The translations under genes were made by a program, and so were the position numbers. Shown here piece by piece: positions 1 through 5,874 of a DNA stretch of 10,541 nt. The notes under the pieces were generated by a model. It ran no database searches, was not told the origin of the DNA, and saw only the letters and a list, made by a program, of their open reading frames with translations. This stretch comes from JBGOTP01 sp041476545. Lineage in GTDB: Bacteria; Acidobacteriota; Vicinamibacteria; Vicinamibacterales; CAVVIG01. Numbering within the stretch: the stretch's first letter is position 1; each line of letters begins with the position of its first letter. The stretch lies in NCBI GenBank assembly GCA_041476545.1, contig JBGOTP010000170.1, positions 1 through 10,541 on the forward strand, in the 5' to 3' direction.

Positions 1-162
1 ATTGGTCACCTCGTCGCGCACCGGGCGGGCCACGCGCTTCATACGGAGTTCGCGGCGAAGATCCTTGAAGAAACGCATGCGTGGCAGCTCGTCGAAGCGA
101 ACGGCGAGGATGCGGCGCCGCTGGCCGCCCTCCCGGCGAAGGCCGCTGCACGGCTGGCTTGA
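1..162 (+). CDS. 3' end of an unidentified protein (partial)
   Basis: Frame 1 is open from the window edge to a TGA at 160-162, giving the last 53 residues of a protein whose start lies outside the window. The third codon positions are strongly G/C, as in the confident genes nearby, so I take it as real coding sequence. The visible tail has a His-rich, helical-looking stretch (GHLVAHRAGHALHTEFAAK) followed by an Ala-rich end. I do not recognise a family from this fragment and assign no function. A hairpin lies 46 bases past the stop. The next gene on the same strand starts 159 bases later with its own ribosome binding site, so they are probably separate transcription units. Confidence 0.6.
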   Translation: MGHLVAHRAGHALHTEFAAKILEETHAWQLVEANGEDAAPLAALPAKAAARLA

Positions 163-208
163 CGGCCGCGCATGAGCTGTCGACATCTCTCGTAATACTT
201 CCCGTAAG

Positions 209-225
209 CGACCGATCATCGGTCG
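209..225. terminator. Perfect short hairpin, possible terminator
   Basis: CGACCGA (209-215) and TCGGTCG (219-225) form a perfect 7-bp stem with a 3-base loop, 46 bases after the stop of the partial gene at 1-162. No T-run follows, so a canonical intrinsic terminator is not shown. It could also be an operator-like palindrome upstream of the secreted protein gene. Confidence 0.3.
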
Positions 226-310
226 ACCCCTATGAAAGATCTGTGACAGACCCAGTCGGGCGCGGATTCCGGCTGCATTTCTGGTAGCCTGTTCCGAACG
301 GTTCCCTATC

Positions 311-317
311 AAGGAGG
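311..317 (+). promoter_or_regulatory. Strong Shine-Dalgarno for the secreted protein
   Basis: AAGGAGG lies four bases upstream of the ATG at 322. It is the best ribosome binding site in the window and fixes this start. I saw no convincing -35/-10 pair in the 163-310 spacer. Confidence 0.7.
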
Positions 318-321
318 CAAG

Positions 322-801
322 ATGAAACGCATGTTATTGGTAGCCCTCGTAGCGGCCCTCGTGATGCCGTACTCGGCGTTTGCGCAGAGCAAGCCGAACT
401 TCTCCGGTACGTGGACGCTCGACGCGGCCAAGAGCGATCCACCGCCGGCTCGCGGTGGTGGTGGTGGTGGCCGTGGTGGCGGTGGCGGCGGACGGGGCGG
501 TGGCGGTCCGGTGACCATTACGCAGACAGCAACCGACATCACAATCGGCATGCAGGCCTACAAGCTCGACGGCTCGGAAGCCACGATTGAGGGCCGGGGC
601 GGATCGCAGAAGGTCAAGGCGATGTGGGATGGCGCGACGCTCGTCATCACGACGACTCGCGACATTCAGGGCACGACGATCACCACGAAAGCCGTGCGCA
701 GCCTCAGCGCAAACGGCATGGAAATGACCGTGGTCACGACGGCAGAGGGCATGCCGGGTGGCGGAGCGCCCAACAAGCAGGTGTTCACCAAGGGCACGTA
801 A
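322..801 (+). CDS. Secreted Gly/Arg-rich protein of unknown function
   Basis: This is a 159-residue exported protein. Residues 1-21 look like a Sec signal peptide: MKR, a hydrophobic core, then AFA before Q22. The mature start NFSGTWTLDAAKS (26-38) resembles small beta-rich secreted proteins that I associate with Acidobacteria. Residues 44-62 are a low-complexity Arg/Gly tract with the unit R followed by six G, twice, then R plus four G. The rest (64-159) alternates short beta-strand-like segments with turns (YKLDG, AMWDGATLVITT, SLSANGMEMTVV), suggesting a small beta-barrel or lipocalin-like fold; this is inference. The start is supported by AAGGAGG at 311-317, four bases before the ATG. Function is unknown. 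The gene stands alone and converges on a regulatory operon. Confidence 0.8.
   Translation: MKRMLLVALVAALVMPYSAFAQSKPNFSGTWTLDAAKSDPPPARGGGGGGRGGGGGGRGGGGPVTITQTATDITIGMQAYKLDGSEATIEGRGGSQKVKAMWDGATLVITTTRDIQGTTITTKAVRSLSANGMEMTVVTTAEGMPGGGAPNKQVFTKGT
451..507 (+). repeat. Arg/Gly heptad-like tract inside the secreted protein gene
   Basis: The codons for residues 44-62 encode R-G6-R-G6-R-G4. Five GGT codons in a row open the tract, but later Gly codons are mixed (GGC, GGT, GGA) and Arg is encoded as CGC, CGT and CGG. The repeat is therefore better conserved at the protein level than in the DNA. It sits between the N-terminal GTWTLDAAKS segment and the beta-rich remainder, like a flexible linker. 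Confidence 0.75.
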
Positions 802-824
802 GATCGACCGTCCATACGCTCGGC

Positions 825-874
825 GGTTGACAGTCGATCGCTGGCACGCGCGTCGCCAGCGATCCCTGTCAACC
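825..874. terminator. Long inverted repeat between convergent genes, probable bidirectional terminator
   Basis: The outer arms GGTTGACAG (825-833) and CTGTCAACC (866-874) are perfect complements. The inner arms GATCGCTGGC (836-845) and GCCAGCGATC (855-864) are also perfect. A TC/C internal loop separates the two stems and the loop is 9 bases, giving 19 base pairs in all. It lies between the stop of the secreted protein gene (801) and the stop of the opposing operon (888), the expected place for a two-way terminator. Neither side has an adjacent T-run, so termination by this element alone is inferred. Confidence 0.6.
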
Positions 875-887
875 CGCGGATCCCGCC

Positions 888-1154
888 TTACTTTTTCGAA
901 ATCTTCTTCATGTACGCCTCCAGCTTGTCGTTCTCGTATTTCACCGTGTTGAGAAACAGGCTTTCGGCCAGATACGTCCGGCGCTCCGCGTCATCCATTT
1001 GTTCGATCAGATGCTGGATCTCTCTCACCAGGTCTTCGAAGGAGCGTTCGAGCGCGCGCTTCGCGGTGACTTCGTGATGGAGCGCTTCCATGACCGCGAG
1101 CAGGTCGCCGTCGAGCGTGATGTCGAATCCGGTTGTAGTCCTGATTGTTCGCAT
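888..1154 (-). CDS. Small helical protein of unknown function in a sigma/STAS operon
   Basis: This 88-residue protein has no signal peptide and no membrane segment, so it is probably cytoplasmic. After a short N-terminal part (residues 1-16, TTGFDITLDGD), residues 17-87 are charged and look continuously helical, with spaced hydrophobics (LLAVMEALHHEV, FEDLVREIQHLIEQM, YLAESLFLNTV, LEAYMKKI). This fits a helical hairpin or coiled coil and a very basic tail (KKISKK). Its ATG starts one base after the STAS gene stop, so it is almost certainly translated from the same message as the ECF sigma factor and STAS protein. I do not recognise the family. Position suggests a partner or regulator of that pair, perhaps an unconventional anti-sigma protein, but nothing in the sequence proves it. 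It ends just before the bidirectional hairpin. Confidence 0.75.
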   Translation of the reverse strand: MRTIRTTTGFDITLDGDLLAVMEALHHEVTAKRALERSFEDLVREIQHLIEQMDDAERRTYLAESLFLNTVKYENDKLEAYMKKISKK

Positions 1155-1155
1155 G

Positions 1156-1497
1156 CTACACCCCGAAACTCTTGACGGCCGTTGGTACGTCCGGATGAAG
1201 CTCGATGAAGTTCTGTGCGCCGGTCATGGTCAGCATCGTCTCGACACGCTTCTGGACTCCAGAGAGTTTCAGGTGTCCGCCCGCGCCGCTCACCTGGCGG
1301 TATAGATCCATCAGGCATCCGATGGCCGCGCTGTCGACATACGTCACCGGCGACAGGTCCACCAGAATCTCATGCTGCCCCGCCGCCACCAGGCCGGTGA
1401 CCACCGACGTGAAATCGGCGAGGATGGGATACATGAGCCGGGTTTCTCCCACTCGCAGAATGGAGACGTGTCCGAGCCGTTCAGTTGTCACGTTCAT
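1156..1497 (-). CDS. STAS-domain anti-anti-sigma-like protein
   Basis: This is a 113-residue single-domain STAS protein of SpoIIAA/RsbV type. The hallmark loop follows a beta strand: ILVDLSPVTYVDSAAIG, residues 44-60. Ser56 is the only serine in the DSxxxG loop, so it is the candidate phosphorylation site. The helical C-terminal half (LMDLYRQVSGAGGHLKLSG, then TGAQNFIELHPDVPTAVKSF) matches the family's usual length and order. In known partner-switching systems the dephosphorylated form binds an anti-sigma kinase and frees a sigma factor. The ATG shares one base with the stop of the sigma gene (TGATG, 1495-1499), and GGGAG at 1505-1509 is a good ribosome binding site. No RsbW-type kinase gene is visible in the window, so its partner must lie elsewhere or be something else. 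The family call is strong; the pathway is inferred. Confidence 0.9.
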   Translation of the reverse strand: MNVTTERLGHVSILRVGETRLMYPILADFTSVVTGLVAAGQHEILVDLSPVTYVDSAAIGCLMDLYRQVSGAGGHLKLSGVQKRVETMLTMTGAQNFIELHPDVPTAVKSFGV

Positions 1498-2138
1498 CAG
1501 TTCGCTCCCGTGCGCGAGCGACCGCCGCCCTCTGGCGACCCGCTCGGCGTGAAGTCGTCGCTCCGCAGTTTTCTGACTTGCCGGGCGAGTTCCGTCCGGC
1601 CCCGATTGATCCGCGACTTGACCGTCCCCTCCGGAAGCTGCAGACGGTCGGCAATCTCCTGATACGACAGCTCCTGAATGTCGCGCATGACGACGGCCGT
1701 GCGCAGTGTGTTCGGCAGCGCACCGAGCGCCTGGCGCAGCAGGACCACGCGATCGCGTTGTTCAAGCGCCGCGAATGGTCCCGGATCGGCCGAGGCCGGA
1801 GTGAGCGCGTTGGCGTCAACGTCACGATCGATGGTCTCCCGTTCCTTGCGAACGCTGCGATAGTGGTCAATACAGAGGTTGCGACTCACGCTAATCAGCC
1901 AGGTCTGAAAATTCGCCCGCCGGTCGAACGTGTTGAGCGACTTGAAGATCTTCAGAAACACGTCCTGTGTGAGATCTTCCGCCTCGTCGTGCTTGCCGAC
2001 GAACTTGTACGCCACGTTGAAGACCTTGCGCCAGTGCTGCCGGACGATCAGTTCCCAGGCGGTCTGGTCGCCCTGCAGGCACCGGTGAATGAGGGTCTCG
2101 AGGGCGTCCGGCGGGACCGCCGGCGTGTCGGCAGGCAT
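1497..2138 (-). CDS. ECF-type RNA polymerase sigma factor (sigma-70 family, RpoE-like)
   Basis: This 213-residue sigma factor has only regions 2 and 4. Region 2 spans roughly 15-105, with the core-binding segment DEAEDLTQDVFLKIFKSL (51-68) and the -10-recognition part FQTWLISVSRNLCIDHYR (77-94). Region 4 spans about 130-191, with LPNTLRTAVVMRDIQELSYQ (141-160) and the helix-turn-helix EIADRLQLPEGTVKSRINRG (161-180). A 20-residue Gly/Ser-rich tail follows. The protein would direct RNA polymerase to a dedicated promoter set. ECF factors are usually followed by a membrane or zinc-binding anti-sigma gene; here a STAS protein and an 88-aa protein follow instead, translationally coupled. No strong ribosome binding site precedes the ATG at 2138. 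The gene is divergent from lysA across 62 bp. The cognate signal and target promoters cannot be deduced. Confidence 0.93.
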   Translation of the reverse strand: MPADTPAVPPDALETLIHRCLQGDQTAWELIVRQHWRKVFNVAYKFVGKHDEAEDLTQDVFLKIFKSLNTFDRRANFQTWLISVSRNLCIDHYRSVRKERETIDRDVDANALTPASADPGPFAALEQRDRVVLLRQALGALPNTLRTAVVMRDIQELSYQEIADRLQLPEGTVKSRINRGRTELARQVRKLRSDDFTPSGSPEGGGRSRTGAN

Positions 2139-2162
2139 CAGGTGTTGGGCGGGAACCGCCCG

Positions 2163-2192
2163 ATGATAGCAGGTGATATAGTTCCGAGTCGA
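2163..2192 (-). promoter_or_regulatory. Candidate sigma70-like promoter for the ECF sigma operon
   Basis: On the minus strand, TCGACT (complement of 2187-2192) and TATCAT (complement of 2163-2168) are separated by 18 bases. They match the -35 at 4 of 6 positions and the -10 at 5 of 6. Transcription would begin near 2156, about 18 bases before the ATG. A GGAACT motif (complement of 2180-2185) also lies here and could be an ECF-type -35 for autoregulation, but no convincing matching -10 was found. The assignment is by eye only. Confidence 0.35.
2174..2182 (+). promoter_or_regulatory. Candidate extended -10 promoter for lysA-tmk
   Basis: TGATATAGT reads as an extended -10 (TGn before TATAGT, 5 of 6 to consensus). 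It would place the transcript start near 2189, about a dozen bases before the GTG of lysA. No good -35 is present, which extended -10 promoters can tolerate. It overlaps the candidate promoter on the other strand, so the two units may compete for polymerase. Confidence 0.35.
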
Positions 2193-2200
2193 TCCCTCAG

Positions 2201-3442
2201 GTGACAGGCTTCTCGTTTTCCCACACCGAGCTCATGTGCGACGAGGCGTCGTTGACGGACATCGCCGACACGGTGGGCACGCCGGTTTACGTGTACAGCG
2301 CCGCAACGATACGCGTGCGTTACCTCGAACTGGATCGGGCGTTCGGTGACTACCCGCATGCGATCCACTACGCGCTCAAGGCCAACTCGACCCTGGCTCT
2401 TGCGCGGTTGCTGCGCAGCCTCGGCAGCGCGGCGGACGCAAACTCGGTTTGGGAGATCGACGTCGCCCGCCGAGCGGGCTTTGGGCCGGCCGATATCGTG
2501 TTCACGGGCGTCGGCAAGTCCCTGTCCGAACTCGAGATCGCCGTGGGCGCCGGTCTGAAAGCGATCAATGTGGAGTCGTCGGGCGAGCTTGCCCGAATCG
2601 AGGCGATTGCCAGGCGGACGGGGATGGTCGCCCGCGTGGCGATCCGGCTCAATCCCGATATCGATGCCAAGAGTCACCCGCACATTTCAACGGGGCTCAA
2701 GGTCAACAAGTTTGGCGTCGCCATGGACGAAGCGACTGAGCTGTTTGGCTCGCTCAAACATCGGCCGGCGCTTCGGCTCGTCGCCGTGCACGCGCATGTC
2801 GGTTCTCAGATCACGAGCCTCGATCCCATTCAGCGGGCGGCGTCGCTGCTGGCTCGAACGGCGGAAGAACTGAAACAGCAGGGCCACGTGCTGGAGTTTG
2901 TGGACGTCGGCGGGGGATTGGGCATCTCGTACGACGGGACTGCAGTCCCGTCGGCCCAGGAGTACGTGTCGACGATCCTCGGCGAACTGCGCGGCACGGC
3001 GCTTCCCCTTGTCGTCGAGCTGGGACGCTGGATCGTCGCTCCGGCCGGCGCGCTCATCGCGCGGGTCATTGATCTCAAGCCGCGCGACGCAACGAGCACG
3101 TTCGCTGTGATTGATGCCGGCATGACCGAACTGCTGCGGCCGGCGTTGTACGGGGCGTTCCACCGCATCGAACCTCTCCGTCCGCGCGCGGCGTCCGGCC
3201 AGACGTACGAAGTCGTCGGTCCGGTGTGCGAGAGTAGCGACGTCGTGGGACGCGATCGCGTGCTCCCGAGGCTCGAGGTGGGCGATCTCGTGGCCGTTCG
3301 CGATGCGGGTGCGTATGGCTCGGTGATGGCCTCGAACTACAATCGCCGGCCACTGCCGCCCGAGGTGCTCATCGAAGACGGCGGCTGGCGAGTCATCCGG
3401 CGACGGCAGACGGTCGACGATCTGTTGGCGATGGAGTCGTGA
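2201..3442 (+). CDS. lysA: Diaminopimelate decarboxylase
   Basis: LysA converts meso-diaminopimelate to L-lysine and CO2 with pyridoxal phosphate, the last step of lysine synthesis in the cytoplasm. The 413-residue length is typical. Motifs in order: VGTPVYVYS (25-33), the PLP lysine K60 in YALKANS, HVGSQI (199-204), the phosphate-binding VDVGGGLG (234-241), ELGRWIVAPAG (273-283), CESSD (343-347, cysteine at the active site) and NYNRRPLPPEVL (379-390). The usual EPGR motif reads ELGR, a small deviation. I keep the GTG at 2201 because it preserves the family's N-terminal lead (FSFSHTELMCDEASLTDIA); the first in-frame ATG at codon 12 would remove part of it. No strong ribosome binding site is seen. 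The stop overlaps the tmk start by one base, so the two are probably co-transcribed. Confidence 0.96.
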   Translation: MTGFSFSHTELMCDEASLTDIADTVGTPVYVYSAATIRVRYLELDRAFGDYPHAIHYALKANSTLALARLLRSLGSAADANSVWEIDVARRAGFGPADIVFTGVGKSLSELEIAVGAGLKAINVESSGELARIEAIARRTGMVARVAIRLNPDIDAKSHPHISTGLKVNKFGVAMDEATELFGSLKHRPALRLVAVHAHVGSQITSLDPIQRAASLLARTAEELKQQGHVLEFVDVGGGLGISYDGTAVPSAQEYVSTILGELRGTALPLVVELGRWIVAPAGALIARVIDLKPRDATSTFAVIDAGMTELLRPALYGAFHRIEPLRPRAASGQTYEVVGPVCESSDVVGRDRVLPRLEVGDLVAVRDAGAYGSVMASNYNRRPLPPEVLIEDGGWRVIRRRQTVDDLLAMES

Positions 3443-4053
3443 TGTCCGGATTGCTCATTGCGTTCGAAGGCCTCGACCAGAGCGGGAAACAGACACAGGC
3501 GGAGTTGCTCCGCGATCGCCTCCGCGAAGAGGGACGCAAGGCGCGACTCGTGTCGTTTCCTGACTACGGCACATCGATCGGCGAGGAACTCGCGCGCGCG
3601 TTGCAGGGCGAGCGCCAGTACGGGGCCGACGTGATGCAGTTGCTCTATATCGCGAACCGCTACGAGCGCAAACCTGATCTCTTGCGCTGGCTCGAGGGCG
3701 GGCTCATCCTGGTCTGCGACCGCTATACGGCGTCGAGTATTGCCTACGGTGAAGCACAGGATCTCGATCCGGCCTGGCTCACCGAGATGCAGAGGTTTCT
3801 ACCGGTGGCGGCGCTGACGATCATGCTCGACATCGCGCCGGAGACCGCCGTGAAACGCAAGGCGGTCGATCGCGATCGGTACGAGCGCGATTTGAGTTTG
3901 CAGGCGAGGGTGCGCGACAGTTACCGCCGCATGGCGGCCGAAGAGCACTGGGTGCGGCTCGATGGCGAGCGCCACAAAGACACCATCGCCGCTGATGTGT
4001 TCACGGCTGTGGCCCCGCTCTTCCTGCGCCAGTCACGACACGCGCTGCCGTGA
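3442..4053 (+). CDS. tmk: Thymidylate (dTMP) kinase
   Basis: Tmk phosphorylates dTMP to dTDP with ATP, an essential cytoplasmic step in dTTP supply. The 203-residue protein shows the P-loop EGLDQSGKQTQ (9-19), the FPDYGTSIGEEL motif (39-50), the DRY motif with TASSIAYG (93-103) and a LID-like basic segment (KRKAVDRDRYERD, 138-150). The P-loop position after the lysine, normally Ser or Thr, is Gln16, followed by Thr17. I chose the ATG at 3442 over the GTG one codon earlier: the ATG forms a TGATG junction with the lysA stop and sits five bases after GGAG (3433-3436). The 3' end overlaps the opposing comF gene by 53 bp. Pairing with lysA is not functionally obvious and probably reflects convenient co-expression. 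Confidence 0.94.
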   Translation: MSGLLIAFEGLDQSGKQTQAELLRDRLREEGRKARLVSFPDYGTSIGEELARALQGERQYGADVMQLLYIANRYERKPDLLRWLEGGLILVCDRYTASSIAYGEAQDLDPAWLTEMQRFLPVAALTIMLDIAPETAVKRKAVDRDRYERDLSLQARVRDSYRRMAAEEHWVRLDGERHKDTIAADVFTAVAPLFLRQSRHALP

Positions 4054-4744
4054 GCGCCCGCACTTCGCGGATACCCACCTCTTTGAGCGTGCGCGCGCAC
4101 GCATCGAGCGTGGCTCCGGTCGTGCTGACATCGTCGACGAGCAGAATCGTTCCGCCGCGGAGGGCTCGTGCGGCCTCGGTAGCGGCGAACGCCCCACGGA
4201 CGTTGCCGTGCCGCCTGGCGGCCGGCAATCGTGCTTGCGCCACCGTCGGACGTACGCGGCGAAGAGCGGCGCTGACGGGCATGCCCAGATGCTTCGCCAG
4301 ATCGGCGGCCTGGTTGAACCCGCGCTCGCGTCGCCGTGACGGATGTAGCGGGACGGGAACCACGACGTCCACGCCCACGATCAGATCGGCACCCCGATGC
4401 CGCATCAGCGCGGCGAGCGGCAAGGCCAGCGACCGTCGGCCTTCGTACTTCAGCGCGTGGACGATGGATCGCAGCGCGCCGTCGTAGGCGCCGATGGCGC
4501 GCGCCCGATCCACGTGCCGCGCCGCGCGACGGCATCGGGCGCATCGGACGAGCGGCCGGTCAAGGGTTCGCCAGGCCGCGAGCGGATCTCCGCAGGCATC
4601 ACACAAAGGTGGCGTAAGAGGAAGAATCGACTGCCAGCAACCCAGACACACGGGCCCGCGGGTTGGATGTTCGAGGAGCCGGCCGCAGGACGCGCAGGGA
4701 GCGGCAAAGAGCACCGAGAGGAGCGCGTCGAACGCGGCTCTCAC
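4001..4744 (-). CDS. comF: ComF family phosphoribosyltransferase-like protein
   Basis: This 247-residue protein has an N-terminal zinc-ribbon-like region with four Cys pairs: C17/C20, C33/C36, C48/C51 and C68/C71. A type I phosphoribosyltransferase domain follows, with VVPVPLH (128-134), RGFNQAADLAKHLG (141-154) and the PRPP loop LLVDDVSTTGAT (201-212). ComF proteins are linked to DNA uptake in naturally competent bacteria, but they are widespread and their substrate is uncertain. Upstream in-frame sequence back to 4957 overlaps rsfS and lacks family features. I therefore take the GTG at 4744, 22 bases after the rsfS stop; its ribosome binding site is weak. It is the last gene of the rplU-to-comF operon and converges with tmk, sharing 53 bp of antisense coding sequence. 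dprA, another gene used in competence, lies on the other side of the window. Confidence 0.9.
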   Translation of the reverse strand: MRAAFDALLSVLFAAPCASCGRLLEHPTRGPVCLGCWQSILPLTPPLCDACGDPLAAWRTLDRPLVRCARCRRAARHVDRARAIGAYDGALRSIVHALKYEGRRSLALPLAALMRHRGADLIVGVDVVVPVPLHPSRRRERGFNQAADLAKHLGMPVSAALRRVRPTVAQARLPAARRHGNVRGAFAATEAARALRGGTILLVDDVSTTGATLDACARTLKEVGIREVRALTAARVVTGAGRAGPQP

Positions 4745-4766
4745 ACTCGACGCCCGAGGGTCGACG

Positions 4767-5177
4767 TTAGCGCGTCTCGCGCGATTCCGGGACCGGGAGC
4801 GCCACACGCTCCGCGTTGCCCCACAAGCGTTCCAGGCCGTAGAAGGCGCGCGTCTCGGGTGAAAAGACGTGCACGACGAAATCGAAGTAGTCCAACAGGA
4901 TCCATTCAGAACGATCGTAGCCTTCGGCATGTGCCGGCTTGACGCCGTCAGCAGCAAGCGCCTCCGTCACTCCGTCGGCAATAGCCCGAACCTGACGCGT
5001 GTTACCACCGGAACAGATCACGAAGAAGTCGGTGAATCCCGCGGCCTTCCGCAGATCGAGAACAATCAGCGACTCGGCCTTTTTGTCCTCTGCCGCGCGG
5101 ATTGCGCGCTCGATCTGTTTGGTGGGACGCGTCGTCCTGACGCGCCTCTCCCGCGTGGTCTTCTCAGCCTTCACCAT
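4767..5177 (-). CDS. rsfS: Ribosomal silencing factor RsfS (Iojap/YbeB family)
   Basis: RsfS binds ribosomal protein L14 on the 50S subunit and blocks joining with the 30S, lowering translation in starvation. The 136-residue protein has the family core: DKKAESLIVLDLRKAAGFTD (31-50), FFVICSGGNTRQVRAIADGV (51-70), EWILLDYFDFVVHVF (91-105) and ETRAFYGLERLWGNAERV (108-125). A basic N-terminal stretch of about 20 residues precedes it. The frame is open much further upstream, to 5360, but that part lies inside nadD and has no family similarity. The ATG at 5177 gives the expected length and has AGG-rich sequence (GGCAGG) shortly before it. It overlaps the nadD stop by 14 bases, so translation is probably coupled. 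The nadD-rsfS adjacency is common in bacteria and supports the call. Confidence 0.95.
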   Translation of the reverse strand: MVKAEKTTRERRVRTTRPTKQIERAIRAAEDKKAESLIVLDLRKAAGFTDFFVICSGGNTRQVRAIADGVTEALAADGVKPAHAEGYDRSEWILLDYFDFVVHVFSPETRAFYGLERLWGNAERVALPVPESRETR

Positions 5178-5874
5178 GCAACCTGCCTGCCGCGTGTTGG
5201 GAACGCTCGTCGCCGTGGCGGCGGTCGGAAACGTTCGGCGTGTAAAGTCCGTGCTGTTCAATATGTTGCAGGACCCCGCGATCGACCAGTTCCGCGATTG
5301 GACGACCATCGGCGCGGCACTGGCGTATCGCAGTAGATGACACGTCGGCTGTCTGCGCATCGATCAGGAAGATCAACGGGCTGTCCCCGGCGCTGGGGGT
5401 GATCGTGGGCTGGACCATGCGGGACGCAAGTTTCGGAAGGCGCTGCGGGAGTTCCTCGACGGGACAGCCGCGACGTGAAACCACGGCGAAGTTGGCGGCC
5501 TCGAGGATGCTCGGATAGTCGTTCCAACTCTCGATCTCGACAAAGGCGTCGGCACCGATCACGAAGAAGAGCTCCGACGCCAGACATCCACGATCGTGAA
5601 AGTGCTGAAGCGTTGTCGAAGTGAATGACGGCGGCTCCCTGCGGAGTTCGAGATCGGACGCCTGCCACCGAGGGTGCCGGGACACCGCCAAGGCGACCAT
5701 CGCGAAGCGGTGAAAGGCAGAGGCGACCGCTGGCGACCGGTGGGGCGACAGATTCGCGGGGATGATGAAGAGGCGAGTCAGGTGCAATGCACGTTCGGCG
5801 GCGAGACCCAGATCGACGTGCCCCAGGTGGATTGGATCGAAGGTACCGCCAAGGATGCCGATCCGTCTGCTCAT
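5164..5874 (-). CDS. nadD: Nicotinate-nucleotide adenylyltransferase
   Basis: NadD adenylates nicotinate mononucleotide to deamido-NAD in the cytoplasm, on the route to NAD. The 236-residue protein carries the nucleotidyltransferase signature GGTFDPIHLGH (9-19), SPHR (43-46), IGADAF followed by ESWNDY (106-120), NFAVVSRRG (128-136) and the C-terminal SSTAIRQ motif (179-185). After the usual end around HGLY (208-211) there is a polar tail of about 25 residues, whose last codons overlap the rsfS start. The ATG at 5874 forms an ATGA overlap of four bases with the obg stop, a strong sign of translational coupling; the open frame beyond it lies inside obg. No independent ribosome binding site is evident. 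Confidence 0.96.
   Translation of the reverse strand: MSRRIGILGGTFDPIHLGHVDLGLAAERALHLTRLFIIPANLSPHRSPAVASAFHRFAMVALAVSRHPRWQASDLELRREPPSFTSTTLQHFHDRGCLASELFFVIGADAFVEIESWNDYPSILEAANFAVVSRRGCPVEELPQRLPKLASRMVQPTITPSAGDSPLIFLIDAQTADVSSTAIRQCRADGRPIAELVDRGVLQHIEQHGLYTPNVSDRRHGDERSQHAAGRLHGEG

Noticed and set aside
1485..2204. 239-aa + strand frame opposite the ECF sigma factor
   Set aside because: It mirrors the sigma gene, which has all region 2 and 4 motifs. The frame has no family signature and no ribosome binding site.
3921..4544. 207-aa minus-strand frame overlapping tmk and comF
   Set aside because: It is in a different frame from comF, is extremely Arg-rich and lacks any motif.
4745..4957. 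N-terminal extension of comF
   Set aside because: The added residues lie inside rsfS, are Arg/Ser-rich and have no ComF similarity. The family start fits the GTG at 4744.
5178..5360. N-terminal extension of rsfS
   Set aside because: It lies inside nadD out of frame. The RsfS family length is met by the ATG at 5177.
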